From assembly GCA_948474755.1 (NCBI GenBank), contig CAOLHI010000489.1:558001-622000 (forward strand): 64,000 nucleotides of DNA. The letters run 5' to 3'. Positions 13,777 through 27,252 of this stretch are shown one piece after another (the first letter of the stretch is position 1; every line of letters starts with the position of its first letter). The stretch comes from Ctenosaura bakeri. Lineage: Eukaryota > Chordata > Lepidosauria > Squamata > Iguanidae. A program made the translations under genes and the position numbers. Below the pieces are notes generated by a model. The model was not told the DNA's origin, made no database searches, and worked only from the letters and a program-made list of their open reading frames with translations.

Positions 13777-14199
13777 GGCCCTTTTCGCACTTTGCCTTCT
13801 TGTGCGAGGGGGGGGCGTCTCACTCGAGAAGTCTCCTCCGGGAGGCTGCCGCTTCCCCCCTCGTTCCTTCCGCAGGCGCTTCCTGCTGGCGCGTCCGTCA
13901 TGCTAGTGCCCCTTCCTTCCGCAGGGGCCTGTGGGAGCTGTAGGCCCTGCGGAGGGAAGGAAGCGCGACCCGGCCGCTTTCCCTATGTTCCGCACAGCAG
14001 GTAAGTGCGTGTGAGTGCCGGGAGCGTTGCGTGAGTGCGAGTGATTTTTGCTTCAAGTCGAAAATAAAAAAAACCGCGCTCGCGCTGCTTCAGCCCTGTG
14101 AGCACCGCGGAAGTGGGAGTGCGTCGTGCAGAGCGACGCTCCCACTCCCGCGAGGCTCACGGGGCTATTTCGCAAGAGAAAGCCCGTGTGAAAAGGGCC
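13777..14199. mobile_element. CpG-rich inverted-repeat element with TTT duplication
   Basis: The ends ggcccttttcgcac and gtgtgaaaagggcc are inverted complements, and both flanks are TTT (13774-13776 and 14200-14202). The interior is far richer in G, C and CpG than the surrounding intron, and includes the inverted pair gtgggagtgcgtcgtgcaga / gagcgacgctcccactcccg. It is in the opposite orientation to a related element at 61905-62461. Open frames through it are a by-product of base composition. It is probably a non-autonomous Harbinger-type element, by inference from its ends. Confidence 0.85.
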
Positions 14200-16332
14200 T
14201 TTGTTTTACGTGGAGGCTCCTGGAACTTAACTCCTGCATATAAGCTGAGCGCACTCTGTATTGTAAAAACATCCCATGATACGTATATCACTCAGTATAG
14301 ATGGCACTCTATGACAAATAACACCATTTTCTGTAATGTGTTAGGGAGGTTAAAAAGGGCACAAGTATGCTGTTTTAAAAAAATAATGTAAGAACCGGTA
14401 ACATCATTACTTTTTACTGCAATGCACAATATCTACATGTTACAGGTAATAATATTAATTTGGAGGCATTTGGGGCATTTCAATATGTTTGGAGTATATT
14501 TCTATAAAAAGAATAATTGAAAAATCATGAGAATATTTTAGAACCTGTTACTTCTCAACTAATGGGTTGTGCATGTATATGTGTGTATTTTTAAAGTAAC
14601 CACCAGTATGTTACTATTTATATATACTCTTCCCAGATCAGGGATGTCAGTACTATCCCCAACATGCTTACGGGATAGTATTGCTTGGTTCCATATGAGT
14701 AGCTGTAGGCAAAGGACATATGAAAACTGCTTTTTCTGTGAGCAATACTAAAGTGGTTTATGTGTTCTTCACATACTATAGGGGAAGAAGGAAACATCTA
14801 CACTAGGCCTTGCAACAGGGAAAGGGAATGTGTGCCCCTCCAGATATTGTCGTATTTAAAGTCCCATTAGCCCTGGGAAGTATAGCTATAGGTGAGGATG
14901 ATGGGAAAAGCAATATAGCAACGTTTAGTACCCCATACATTTCCCTGTGCCTGCCTTAGAAATGCTGGATATCATTTTAAGAACAATTGAAATATTTCCT
15001 GTACTTTCCCTCATTTTCATTTACTTTTGACTGGTTTCATGTTAAGCAGATGTACATGTAAACTAATGTAATGAAATTAAAAATGATGCCTAATTATCAT
15101 GGCATAGTTAACTCTTGGAATGTTTCCAGATGGACCAGGAGTAATGCTTCTCCAGTCATTCAGGTTAATCTCTTTCAGCAGGATGTCACAAAATGATACC
15201 CTTTCCCTGGATGCTTAGTTTTCTCAGCATAGCAGGCTGATACTGTTAGCCTTTTGGGGAAGCCATTTTCTTAAACAGAGGAGCAGGGAAGGACATTGCA
15301 GCTTGCAGAAATTTTATAGGGTCAATTGCAAAAGTTTAATATTTAAAAATAAAAATAACTTCATTTAGGAAGGCATTCTAATGGGTAGAATGTTTAACAG
15401 ACACCACCTGAATATTGCAACCAGCATAGGCATTCTGCCTTAGCACTGGTCTCATCTTCTTCTGGATATCTGACCTACCAAATATAAAAAGCAGAATCTC
15501 AATTCGATTTAAGTGTCAGCGCTATGCCAAGCTGGCCATCCAATTAACAGGGAAGGAAGTAAACAGAATGCATGATCAAGGAGAAGGCAAGATCTGAAGT
15601 CAGAAGGTCTTGAAGAACAGTGTTCAGGAAACAGCCACACATAAAAGGAAGAAAGTGAAATGCAGAGAAAACATAGCTAGGAGTTAAGAGTAACGAGGAA
15701 AAGCAACATCCTCATCAAAAGCAGCAAGCAATATAGGTATCAGAACCATCAAATGGCTTCCAGATGCCAGAGGTGCCATTTCAGCGTTATGCTGTTCGCT
15801 GAAGGGGGAAGGGAGCAAAGAAAGAGGGGCAGGATTCACAACAAGAGTCTAAGGCCTCCTTTGTTGCAGATTGAACATTGCAATTCATCATTTAAAAGCG
15901 TATTTGACAGGATTTGTCTGTGATTGTGTTTCTGAGACATCACAGCAACTGATTAGATAACCACTCCTAAGGAACAATTGTATGTAGTCTAAAACAAGGT
16001 GTCCCCTTATGCTCAGAAAAGTTGTCTTTGCTTCTTGATCATATGCCATAAATGAATCATACTTTAATCATCTACTGACTAACATCAGAGTATGGAAAGT
16101 TATGTTGTGTAGAAAGAAAATGAAAGGGAGGGAAGAGCTAGGAATAACACAATATTCAAGGTACCATCAAGTTGTGGTCATATTTTGCCCCATTCTGAGG
16201 ACTTACCGTGGAATTCAGCTAAAATAACAATATCTTTGAATTGAAAAATGCAACAGTGTAGCAGAATACATGCAAAGCAATAAAAAAGACTATGAGATTC
16301 CTTGTTTTTCACACAAGCTATGTTGACACTAA

Positions 16333-16565
16333 GGCCATTTCCACACTATACTATTGCATTTCCACACTATACTATTATGTGCTATAGATGTGCTATTATT
16401 CCACTTTCAACATCCTATGGAATCCTGGGGTTTGCAGTTTAGGGAGGGGCATTTAGAATTCTCAGCCAGAGAGCTCTTTGGCCTCAGTAAACTACAAACC
16501 CCAGAATTCCACAGGAGGTTGAAAGAGGAATAATAGCACTATAACAGTTTAGTGCAGAAATGGCC
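16333..16565. mobile_element. Palindromic short inverted-repeat element with TAA duplication
   Basis: The ends are ggccatttccacactatact and a right arm closing in agaaatggcc. TAA lies on both sides (16330-16332 and 16566-16568). The left arm contains a partial duplication, with atttccacactatactatt occurring twice. The centre carries the family block catttagaattctcagccag, gagctctttggcctc, then the mirrored caaaccccagaattccacag. Confidence 0.88.
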
Positions 16566-16832
16566 TAAGTAGGAGTGGAATCTGACATGCTGTCTGAATT
16601 GCAAACATCCTATGTTGTTATGGGCAGAGTGATGCAACAGGGAGAGGGCAGAAGAAGGTGAAGCATTGCACTAGCAAAACGTGGGTCTCTTTGTCTTTTC
16701 CAAAAGTAGAATCATAGCACATCTCCTTGAATGCTGTCTCTAGCAGCACAGTAGGGACATACCAGTAATTCTTTGATCATTTCATTCTCAAACGAAGCAA
16801 CAACTATTCAGTCATTTTATCCCCACAGTAAG

Positions 16833-16868
16833 AAAATCTTCAAAAACTATAGAGTTTTTGAAGATTTT
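16833..16868. repeat. Perfect 16-bp hairpin
   Basis: The sequence aaaatcttcaaaaact, a 4-base loop atag, then agtttttgaagatttt forms a mismatch-free inverted repeat. It lies at one edge of an open but unrecognised - strand frame (16812-17129). It could be the terminus of a decayed foldback element. No function is claimed. Confidence 0.9.
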
Positions 16869-17172
16869 TAGGAGTTTATGACTTATTTTGCACAAAATTT
16901 GCATGTAGTTCTTGCACAGAAAACATTTTCTGCACAGAAAATAATATTTCTGTATTGTCCCTCTGTAGAAAATGCTGTGTTTTGTGCAGAACAAGTCTCT
17001 AACCATGAAAGTTCTCATCAGTCCAGAAGCATTCCTCTCAGAGGTTTCCAATATTAGAGAAGCATGTTTTTGAATCATTTCTTTTTGAATGTTTTCAAAT
17101 AGTCTTTCCATTACCCCTACATAAAACACCTGACACTCACCAAATCATGGAATGCTACAGATCTGAATTTTG

Positions 17173-17590
17173 GGCCCTTTCCGCACCTTACCTTCTGGCA
17201 CTGGGGTGCAGGGATCGTGCAAGCAGCTTCTGGCAAGAGGTTCTCATGTCCGGGGTCCTTCGGCTCCACATGAGCTGCCTGCTCATGTGAGAGCCCCGCC
17301 TCTTCCTTCCACAGTGCAGCCTGGGACCTTCACAGGATGTGCTGGGGCAGGAAGCGTGACCAGCATAGCTCCAGAGGCTCCACACGCCAGGTAAGTGTGC
17401 ACGGGGCCCAGGAGCAATGCGCAATTGTGCACCATTTTCGGCTTCTAGCCAAAAATGAAAAGGTGCATGATCGGTGCCTGCTGGCCCCTGGAGCATCACA
17501 TGATTGTGAGTGCATCATGCAGATCGCTCCTCACAATCGCGCAACGCTCCAGGCGCCATTTCACATGGCAAATGCCATGTAGAAAAGTCC
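17173..17590. mobile_element. Inverted-repeat element with GGCCCTTTCCGCAC end
   Basis: The left end ggccctttccgcacc is matched by a diverged right end, gtagaaaagtcc. The interior has cgcgcaacgctccaggcgcc and catttcacatggcaaatgcc near the right end. Both recur in reverse orientation in the element at 51754-52145, so the two are the same subfamily. The flanks TTG and TTA fit an imperfect 3-bp duplication. Confidence 0.8.
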
Positions 17591-18586
17591 TTAGTTAAGA
17601 AACTTCCTTTGTATCACAGAGATTTGGGTTTGAGAGCAAAAATAGACTAAAGTCCAGCAAACAGGCACACAGCTCTCTGACCACTATCTTCTACTGCTAC
17701 TAACCCATCTTAAGCTGAAAAATCATTCCTTGCAGAGAGTGAGATTGGTGAAGGATTCCATCATTACATGGCCAAATTCATTCTCAATAACCATTCTCAG
17801 TAGGGGTCTAATTATGAGATGATTGTAAAGATGATCTCATCATGAACGGATAAGAATCATGTAAATCTTTCTAAAGGCTACAAGCTTTCTTATGCAAAGT
17901 AGAAAGGGAACAAAATCAAAGGAATGTGCGAGGATATGTCTGTCAAATTAAATCAAGTCTTCAGGCAGAAATTAGCCTTGTGAGATCAGTCCAAAATACT
18001 CTTTTCCTTATGAAGCTCTTACGGTTCCTGGCAGTTGCCTGCTCACAGCTGGATTCCACAGGCCTTCTCCTGCACTCCTTTATGCCATTGTAAAATAGGA
18101 GAGGCCCACTTTAGCTGAGTGGAGCTGAACTGAGAGGATAATCAGGACTTCTGATTTTATTGAAAGGTTATCACTGAGTTCAGTCCCAAATGTCATAATC
18201 TTCATTCCTTTTAGGTAACACTGTCACATAATTAATAAACCTGTTACCGATGATCTTCCCCTAATTAGGAGCTGTACTCTTTCTACTACTAATTAGAGAA
18301 TGACTCTGACATTTGGACTTACTAAACTGTCAAAATGTCTTCTTCCATTTTTGGAAAAAAAAATTGAACTGTTATTTTCTAATAATAATAATAACAACAA
18401 CAACAATAGGACCCAGCTAAAGGCTACTTGATTAAAAACAAGACTCTGACTAGGTATTGTGTAAAAGAGCGCAGAAAACAAGATTGAGCTGCTGAGCATA
18501 TTTCACAAAAGTCTAATCCTTTTACACAATCTGTTAATAGGCAAGAATATAAATAGGCCTCATTCAGCAACTATTTTTGTCCACAG

Positions 18587-18639
18587 TCACAATATCCTCC
18601 TGTATGAAGATGGCCATGCAGTTGTTGCTGATTTTGGAG
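18587..18639 (+). CDS. TNNI3K: TNNI3K exon: catalytic loop Asn and DFG motif
   Basis: A 53-bp exon between a clear acceptor (tttgtccacag) and a consensus donor (gtaagc). It begins with the third base of a Ser codon and ends with the first base of a Glu codon. The 17 full codons read HNILLYEDGHAVVADFG. This is the end of the protein-kinase catalytic loop (the Asn that chelates Mg) and the DFG magnesium-binding motif, in the form typical of TNNI3K, a heart-enriched tyrosine kinase-like family kinase that binds cardiac troponin I. No start or stop is expected here. The preceding HRDL part is on an exon outside the window. The phase joins perfectly with 21257. Confidence 0.97.
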
Positions 18640-18870
18640 GTAAGCATTTGTAGGTTAGAAGTCATTTCTTGGTTTTCCCATCTTTTAGGGCTGAAGTGGT
18701 AAACGTAACTGGGAAGGTGGTAGAACTAAAGCACACAGTACAGACTGATGACAAAGCAGAAAATATCTTGTTTTCTTAAGGTTTAGCTGATGTCTTGCCA
18801 AACATTGACTAGAGAAATGCCAGATATACTTTGCTTTACTTTCTTGTGCAAAGTGTGGTACAGATTACTT

Positions 18871-19080
18871 TGTTGTGGTGTGCCTTCACATCATTTCTGA
18901 CTTATATGGCCCTCAAGCAAACCTATCATCTGGTTTTCTGGGCAAGATTTGTTCGGAGGAGGTTTGACTTTGCCTTCCTCTGAGACAGAGAGTATGTGAC
19001 TTGCCCAAGGTGACCCAGTGGGTTTCCGTGGTCCAGCAGTATCCTAGTCCAATATTCAAACCACTATGCCATGCTAGCTT
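18871..19080 (-). mobile_element. tRNA-type SINE, antisense copy
   Basis: The complement of the SINE: tgttgtggtgtgccttcaca, ttctgacttatatggccctc, tttgccttcctctgagacag, gacttgcccaaggtgaccca, gtgggtttccgtggtccagc, then attcaaaccactatgccatg. Essentially full length. Confidence 0.87.
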
Positions 19081-19225
19081 TCACAGATTACTTACTTGGG
19101 GGAATTCAAAATTTTTCTCACTTTGCACATTATGTTATAGATATAAATCTAGACATAAAGCTATATTTTTAACATCATGGTTATATGTGTTTTAGTATAT
19201 GTTTTCTCTCTTGTACAAATTGGCT

Positions 19226-20230
19226 GGCATCCTATTAGTCAGTTTCAATGTTCTAAGTTAGTGCTACAACTTCAAAATTGTTTCCTATTCACATTTACAA
19301 ATCTGGTATCATTGCCACAGTTGCAAATGCCCATAGACACCACCTTAAAAGTCAGCCAGCTGTCCTGAGCAATGGAGTTCTGTGGCACTGGTAAACAGGA
19401 TGCTGCAGCATGATGAGACCAGCCCCATCCCACCAATGAGCAGTGGTGCAAGGAACAGAAATGGGTGGAAGAGTGCTGTCAGAACTCTCAGGCACACAAT
19501 TGCTCACTGGCAGGAGGGGCTGGTCACATTTTCCAGCAGTGTCCCACTCACCAGTGCCATAGAACTAGAGGCAGATCCAGGGTGGGACTACTGGGGCGTG
19601 TGCACTGGACACCAATGCCCAGGGTGCCCTCCTGCCTGCCATCCCCCCTGCTGGTCACCTCCCCATGCTCACCGCTGCCAACCCGTGCCTGCCTGTCACC
19701 TCGCCACACCTGCCCGTCACCACCTTGCACTCACCACTGCCAATTCGCGCTCACCCGTTGCCTCCCCACGCCCACTGCTGCCAACCTGTGCCTGCCTGTT
19801 GCCTCCCCGTGCCCATCACTGCCAACTCACACCCACCACTGCCATTCTACACCTGCCCATCACCCTCCATGCCCGCCACTGTCAACCCATGCCTGCCTAT
19901 CACCTCCTCGTGCCTGCTGCCACCAACTTGCGCATGCCTGTCATCCCTATGTCTGCTGCCACTGCCTCCTGCTCACCACCATGCCCACTGCTGCCACCCC
20001 CACCAGGGTCCTTTCTGGCTCGGTGCAGCAGCGACACAGTAGCACCTAGGGGCACAACTTCCATGCTTGTCCTAGGTGCTGCTGGGCCTAGAAACACCAC
20101 TGCATAGAACTCCATCACTTGGGACAGCTGACTGGCTTTTAAAGTGGGTTTTAGAGGTCAGACCATGAGACAGAGCATAGCTACAATATGGTAGCTACAC
20201 CTCTGATAACAGTATCTTGGCCATCATTTT
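19226..20230 (+). repeat. Dispersed repeat of unknown class, interrupted by an insertion
   Basis: The two outer parts (about 19226-19557 and 20112-20230) align with 49417-49860. Shared blocks include catcctattag at the left, the run around tgtcctgagcaatggagttc, and agctgactggcttttaaagt with ggtcagaccatgaga at the right. No coding potential or class-specific terminus was recognised. The middle is an insertion absent from the other copy, described separately. Confidence 0.75.
19558..20111. mobile_element. Insertion carrying a GC-rich degenerate minisatellite
   Basis: The segment is absent from the related copy at 49720-49745 and is bounded by a 9-bp direct repeat, catagaact (about 19559-19567 and 20103-20111). 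Inside, about 19625-20008 is a degenerate tandem array of roughly 40-60 bp units built on tgccaacccgtgcctgcctg and tcacctcc-cgccc motifs. Left-end sequence cagtgc-catagaactagagg and right-end ctaggcc-tagaaacaccactg are weakly inverted, which could mean a hAT-like element, but this is uncertain. Three overlapping + frames are open only because of composition. Confidence 0.6.
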
Positions 20231-21256
20231 CAAGAAGAATTATGTTTCCAGGAGGCTTCGATGAGTGTGACTCTATAAACAAGTGCACAAACATATATGG
20301 AGGTACTACACACAACCTATGGGCTCCTTGCTGCTAATTCTGTTCTATAAGGAATAGAGATAGTAATATGTGACTGTTTCAGACTCAAATGCAAGGATGA
20401 ATAATTTCCACAGTGTTCCCTCTGCTGTAGAGAAAATATTTTTTTCTGCCAATAACACCTCCCAAAGTGTTTCAGGAAAATACTGTGTATTTATTGGCAT
20501 GAGAATTGTAGGGTTTTGTAGGGGGGAAACTGTTTCCAGACAGCAAAAAGATTACCAATAGCCATAATCTTGTACAGTAAAAATTTGTGAAATTTTAATT
20601 TTTCTGCAATATTGTTTTTTGTTTTTTTGTTTTTGTACAGGTGTTTCATATAAGATCTTTTTTGTGTGTGCAAGACTGCTGGGGTTTGTGCATAAAGCAG
20701 CAACCTTGCACAGCTTGAACAACAAAAACTTTATCAAACAGGAAACAATGGATTCTTCATTTGTTTCCAGTGCCATCCAAATGGGAAGTGGTGGGAGGAG
20801 CACCTTATACCACCACCAATCAGTTTCCAACACCAATTAGCTGGGGTGTGGGAAAAGAGAAAGCCATGTGATGGCACAGTGATGCTCTCTTTTCATATCT
20901 CACCTGGCTCAGTGCCTGTATTTTTAAATTATCTTGGTCTGGAGCACCAATATTTGATGACTATTGATGCATTTGAGAGACTCAAATGCAGTTACTTGTG
21001 ATCTTAATTAATTAATGCTAAAAATTTGAGGAAGCATATCATTATGTAATCCATCTACAGTGACCATTGCATTCGCACTTCCTATTGTAGTTGTTGTTTT
21101 AATACAACCTATAAATATGTAAGCTTTCTGGTTCTTATCCTGTTTAAAATACTTTGGTTCACTTAAACTCAGTGTTATTTAAATTATTCTAACCTTTCCC
21201 TTCTTCCCCTTCTTCATTTTAGTCTTTGTCTTTGTCTTCTTCTTTTTTATAATCAG

Positions 21257-21309
21257 AATCCAGATTTCTGCAGTCTCTGGATGAAGACAATATGACAAAG
21301 CAACCTGGG
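21257..21309 (+). CDS. TNNI3K: TNNI3K exon: activation segment
   Basis: A 53-bp exon behind the acceptor tttttataatcag. Together with the G left over from 18639 it reads ESRFLQSLDEDNMTKQPG, the activation segment that follows DFG in TNNI3K. It ends on a codon boundary at GGG with donor gtttgt, a weaker donor than its neighbours. It has the same length as the preceding exon, and the pair together encodes the stretch from the catalytic loop to just before the APE motif. Assignment rests on residue-level recognition of the TNNI3K activation loop plus matched phases on both sides. Confidence 0.97.
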
Positions 21310-23336
<2,027 letters not shown>

Positions 23337-23929
23337 TAGTGTTTCAGTTTTCATATAAAAATGCAAAGCTGTTGTATCGAAGTCAGACACAGCATTCACT
23401 GTAATCAAAATTTCAACTAGTAAAAAGAATTATGCAGGCAACTGAAGAGCCAGCACTGACTTTTACCCTTAGGTACTTCTTACAAACTGAGCTCATCAAA
23501 TGCCTGACGTGTTTCAGGCTTACTGGAATTTTAATGACTTTTTGTCTTAAGTGTACGTGGTTGAAAATTCACAGTAAAATACCAGTGGATCACCACTTTG
23601 TCCTCAAAACAGCTAAACTTTGGCAATCAAAGGTGTTCTAATCATCTTTCCAAGGACTGGTCATACCATTAGGCAGAGTGGGACAAGTGCTTTTGCCAGC
23701 AGATTTGAGATGTCATAAAAGGGCAGCCATTTGTTAATAAATTAAAAGTATTTTTATTGCATTTTTACTGCCAAGGAGAAGAATTGACATATGTTGAATG
23801 TTCTGCCTCAAGGCCAAAGTAACTTGGCTGGCTTTAGGTACTATATCCTTTGATTTGGGTTTATGTGGAGAACAGTGGTCCACAATCCTAGGGCTAGGTT
23901 GCCAACTGTGACTGGTTACAGTGATCTTG

Positions 23930-24560
23930 TAACTTGTCTGTTAAAACAGCTCCACTAGCTACCAGTCCATTTCTCGGCAGAATTCACAGTGCTGGCCATA
24001 ACCTTTAAAGCTATACATAGAGGGCCACATTAAGGTTTTCATAGGCTTTAGGCACTCTTGTATTCGACTCCCCACCTTGCCATTAAGGATGTTTTCATAG
24101 GCCCTAAAATCTTATTTTCATAGGCCCTAAAATTTCCATATCCCCTAGGCACTGTACCTAAAGTGACTGATGGATAAGCCAGACCTACCTGCATACCTTG
24201 GGTCCAGACCATATAATACTCTAAAGCATATTTCTCCATATGAGCCAATTAGAGTGCTAAGATCTTTGGAGGAGGGCTTTTTTCTTGGATCTATCACCTT
24301 CACAAATATGATTGGTGAAGACACAGGATAGAACATTTTTAGTGGCTGCTACCACTAAACTTCCTCCCCACAGGAAGGCTGGTTAGCCTACTCCGTCCTC
24401 TCTTTCAACTGGTAGGTTAAGACCTCTTTATGAGTAGTTAGGTGCTCCCTAACTGACTTTAATCATGTAAGGTATTCAAACTGGTATGTTCTGTTTTTAC
24501 TTAGTATGTTTTAATTACATTTTAAATGAATTTTAAAGCATTTGAACTGTGTGCTTTTAA
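23930..24560 (+). mobile_element. L2-type LINE 3' region
   Basis: Around 23950-24015 the + strand, with one stop, reads QLH-LPVHFSAEFTVLAITF. This resembles the end of an L2-type reverse-transcriptase ORF (QLHWLPV, then an FK-x-L-x-x-TFKA motif). The following sequence is L2-like 3' flank with tatgttttaattacatttta. Frameshifts and a repetition near 24035-24130 show it is decayed. LINE/L2 is an inference from the short peptide. Confidence 0.6.
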
Positions 24561-24989
24561 TACAACTGAGGTTCATTTTTTTAAAAAAAAATAATTGTAA
24601 TAGTACGTTTTTAGCTTATGTATGTCAATACAGGATGTAGCTGAATTTGATTTTTTTTTAAAAAAAAGTGTCATTCAATTACAACTGGAAGAGGATTTTT
24701 GCTGGGGATGCAAATTCTTTTACTTTTTCTGAGGTACTGAGATGATATAGTCACATTCTGAATTTTGATCTGGGTGTATCATTGGGGTGGGGGGAAGCCC
24801 TGCAGTCCCAGATATTGGATGCTGCTTAAACACACCCTTTGAAATTGAGAAATTTCTGGGGGAGGCCCCAAAGTAGATGAGGAAGGGAGGTGCTAAGAGT
24901 TGGCTTGATGGAGAAAACTTGAACATAGGCAGCACAGTGATAAGCTGGTAGCTTCCATGTCATTGTAGTGGTGAATCTGTACCAGTTCA

Positions 24990-25075
24990 AACTTGAAAGG
25001 AACTATCCAAGGTGCTGATTCCCAACCCCAAAATAGATTCAGCACTTTGATGGGTTCTTAAGGTTCAGGCTACAT
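24990..25075. repeat. Short repeat related to 59544-59676
   Basis: The block aaaggaactatccaaggtgc, then ttcagcactttgatgggttc, is clearly related to aaaggaactatccaggatgc and ttagcacctcagagagttcc in the repeat at 59544-59676. It is a short remnant without recognisable ends here. Confidence 0.5.
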
Positions 25076-26017
25076 CCAGAGTGGATTTGCTCGTCCACTG
25101 AGATGGATACCCCCAGGTGCCACTGACTGGGGGAGGCATGGGGGGAGAGCAAGAGAGAAAAGGGCTTCACAAGGTGAGAGCATCTCCTTTTCCCCTCTGC
25201 CATTTTATTTCCATCTATTGAAAGTTTTGCAGGTTTCTCCTTCTTGTTATTAATCATCAAGTCCTTTAACAAGGCCAGCCTCTTTCCAAATACCAAGAAG
25301 CTTGAAGGCTGAAGAATTCCCCTGAACTTTCCTGTTCTAAGCATGAATCTATTGATTCTCACTAATTAGCTCCACTTGTCTTGTGCAACAGCCATCCATT
25401 CCATTTCTCGATTTGAGACAGCCAGGGAGGGTGCTTAGCTTTTCAAAGTCATTATTCCACTGGTGCATTTGAAGTTATATATTTATTGACCCTATGTTCT
25501 CATACTTTGTTGGTGAATGCTGTAAAAATTCCCATCTTCCCATTCCTCCTGAGATCTTGTTAAATCCAAATTCACGTTTCTTCATCCATTTATAGAATTA
25601 TGATTGTTTTACTAGTTCAATGCTTTGGCTTTCTTTTTTCTTTCTTTTTTTTTCATGAAACACACAATCACTTTTTCTTTTATTGGAGGCTTACCTGGAT
25701 ATTAGATAACTACTATCAATAAGATAACATTGAAATTTATATTATGAAGTGTATTCTGTTCAGAAGACATTTATATTGTACTCTTAAGTGTTTTCTTTGT
25801 TTCATTTCTTTTTGGTGATGAACATAAAATACTGTAAAGAGAGATTAATGAAACAGCACAGGGAAGCAATTTAATGTATGTTGGCCCCCTTCCAGAAGAA
25901 ACCTGAATTTCTCTGACGAGAGCAGCTCCAGTGCCTATCTCTTTTTGAACAATTGCCTGAAAGCTCAAAAAACCATCTAGGAGTGGCTGAAGCATAGTTA
26001 AAGTTAAAGCCTAGATT

Positions 26018-26213
26018 GTTGTTAGTGGTGGTGTGTACCTTCAAAATATTTCCAACTTACAGCCACCCTAAAGCAAACTCATCACAGGGCTTTCTGGGGC
26101 TGAGTGTGTGTGACACATCCAAGGTCATCCAGTGGGTTTCCATGGCCAAGTGGCAAATTGAACCCTAGTCTCTGTGGTTGTAGTCCAACACTCAAACCAC
26201 TACACCACTCTAT
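26018..26213 (-). mobile_element. tRNA-type SINE, antisense copy
   Basis: The complement of the SINE: tgttgttagtggtggtgtgt tail, accctaaagcaaactcatca, catccaaggtcatccagtgg, gtttccatggccaagtggca, then gtccaacactcaaaccacta. The middle (the ctgaggctgaaag part) is deleted. Confidence 0.85.
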
Positions 26214-26793
26214 GTACAGCTATGTACTTTCACCAGTTATTCTACAACACATTTTGCATGAAACTCTCCATGGTCAATCAATATATACAACTAGTGACAA
26301 GCCCAGTTTTAAGAGAAATGAAAATCAAGATGATCACACTTACCTTCAGAGGGTGAGCCTTCTGAGCCATGATATAGGTCTTTATTGTGAAATTCCAGTG
26401 AACTGTCCCATATAGAACTTGCCTTACCCTAGATCAAGGGAGTGGATGTGATCTAGACTTTCACATCCTACCTTGAGCACTACCAGAACCCTGAAGGCCC
26501 ATGGAGCACCACAGCAGCTGCCATTTAGGGTTACCAGAAATGATTTTTCATCATCATTGGCCACTTTGGGAATGTTTGGAGGTGGAGAGTTTTATCTGTT
26601 TCAGAGTGCTCCTCAAAACAATTTTCACAGTGTTTTAAGGTGTTAATAGGATTCAGAGGGGTAAATAAACAAATAAAGGCATGCCAGGGTGAGATAGTTG
26701 AAAGGGCAGCACAGAACTACTTCCCACAGACCCAAGCCAAATTGTTCCAGCAACACTTTAGATGCATAATCCCAGCTACTGAACTCTTGTATA

Positions 26794-27252
26794 CAGTCAG
26801 CTCTCCACATCTGTGAGGGATGCAGGACCCTCACAAGAGTGGAAAAACCACAAATATCACAATATATTGTGTGTCTATGGGAAGGGGAATGAGGCGTGGT
26901 GGGGAAAGCAGGCACCCAGGGTCCAACCCAGGTCAGGGAATGGAGAGAGGGGATGGGGGGTCATCATGGTGGCCCTATACTTCCTTTCTCTTGCCCATCT
27001 CTTTCCTTGGGTGAGTGGGGAGCACTGGGAGATGGTTTGTGGTGCTGAGAAATCAGGCTGCGACCAGGCAGCTGGTGGCAGAGGAGGAGGACCAGAGGCA
27101 GTTTTTTCAAGGTCTGTGCAACCTGATTGAAGCCTCTGAGAGGTAAGGTTCCCCCCAAAAAGAAGCACGTGAGGTGGAAAGGCACAAGTTGGAGAAACTT
27201 GCAAATAATCAAATCCATGAAAGTTAAACCTGCAAATGTGGAGGGCCAACTA
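26794..27252. mobile_element. Tc1/mariner-pogo (Tigger-like) non-autonomous element
   Basis: The left end cagtcagctctccacatctg is matched in inverse by the right end gcaaatgtggagggccaact. TA dinucleotides flank both sides (26792-26793 and 27253-27254), as expected for TA-inserting elements. The left subterminal gtgagggatgcaggaccctc resembles Tigger-type ends. There is no transposase; the interior has several composition-driven frames only. Confidence 0.75.

Larger units (their letters stand above)
1..18586 (+). other. TNNI3K: TNNI3K intron (inferred), upstream of the first visible exon
   Basis: No exon was recognised here. The stretch is inferred to be intron because the first visible TNNI3K exon begins at 18587 in mid-codon behind a good acceptor (pyrimidine-rich tract, then ccacag). 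I looked for the preceding kinase exon, which should carry the HRDL catalytic loop and end two bases into a Ser codon, and did not find it. Recognisable contents are the inverted-repeat elements, CR1 pieces and SINEs listed separately. I see nothing beyond AT-rich unique-looking sequence and short A/T runs in about 750-3060, 3660-7480, 11140-12200, 12900-13770, 14940-16330 and 17600-18580. Confidence 0.6.
18640..21256 (+). other. TNNI3K: TNNI3K intron holding a SINE and a compound repeat
   Basis: This is intron by the flanking exons. It holds an antisense tRNA-type SINE (18871-19080) and a compound dispersed repeat with an inserted minisatellite (19226-20230). About 20240-21250 is AT-rich with no recognised element. 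No other exon was seen. Confidence 0.9.

Noticed and set aside
13777..14199. CpG island as a gene promoter
   Set aside because: It has inverted terminal repeats and a TTT target duplication, so it is a transposon; no first exon was seen next to it.
19625..20008. CRISPR-like array
   Set aside because: Units are degenerate, vary in length and lack unique spacers; the genome is vertebrate. It is a minisatellite.
19382..20107. Long + strand frame of 241 codons with two further overlapping frames
   Set aside because: It runs through the GC-rich minisatellite, where stop codons are rare in every frame. The protein is repetitive Pro/His/Cys without a domain.
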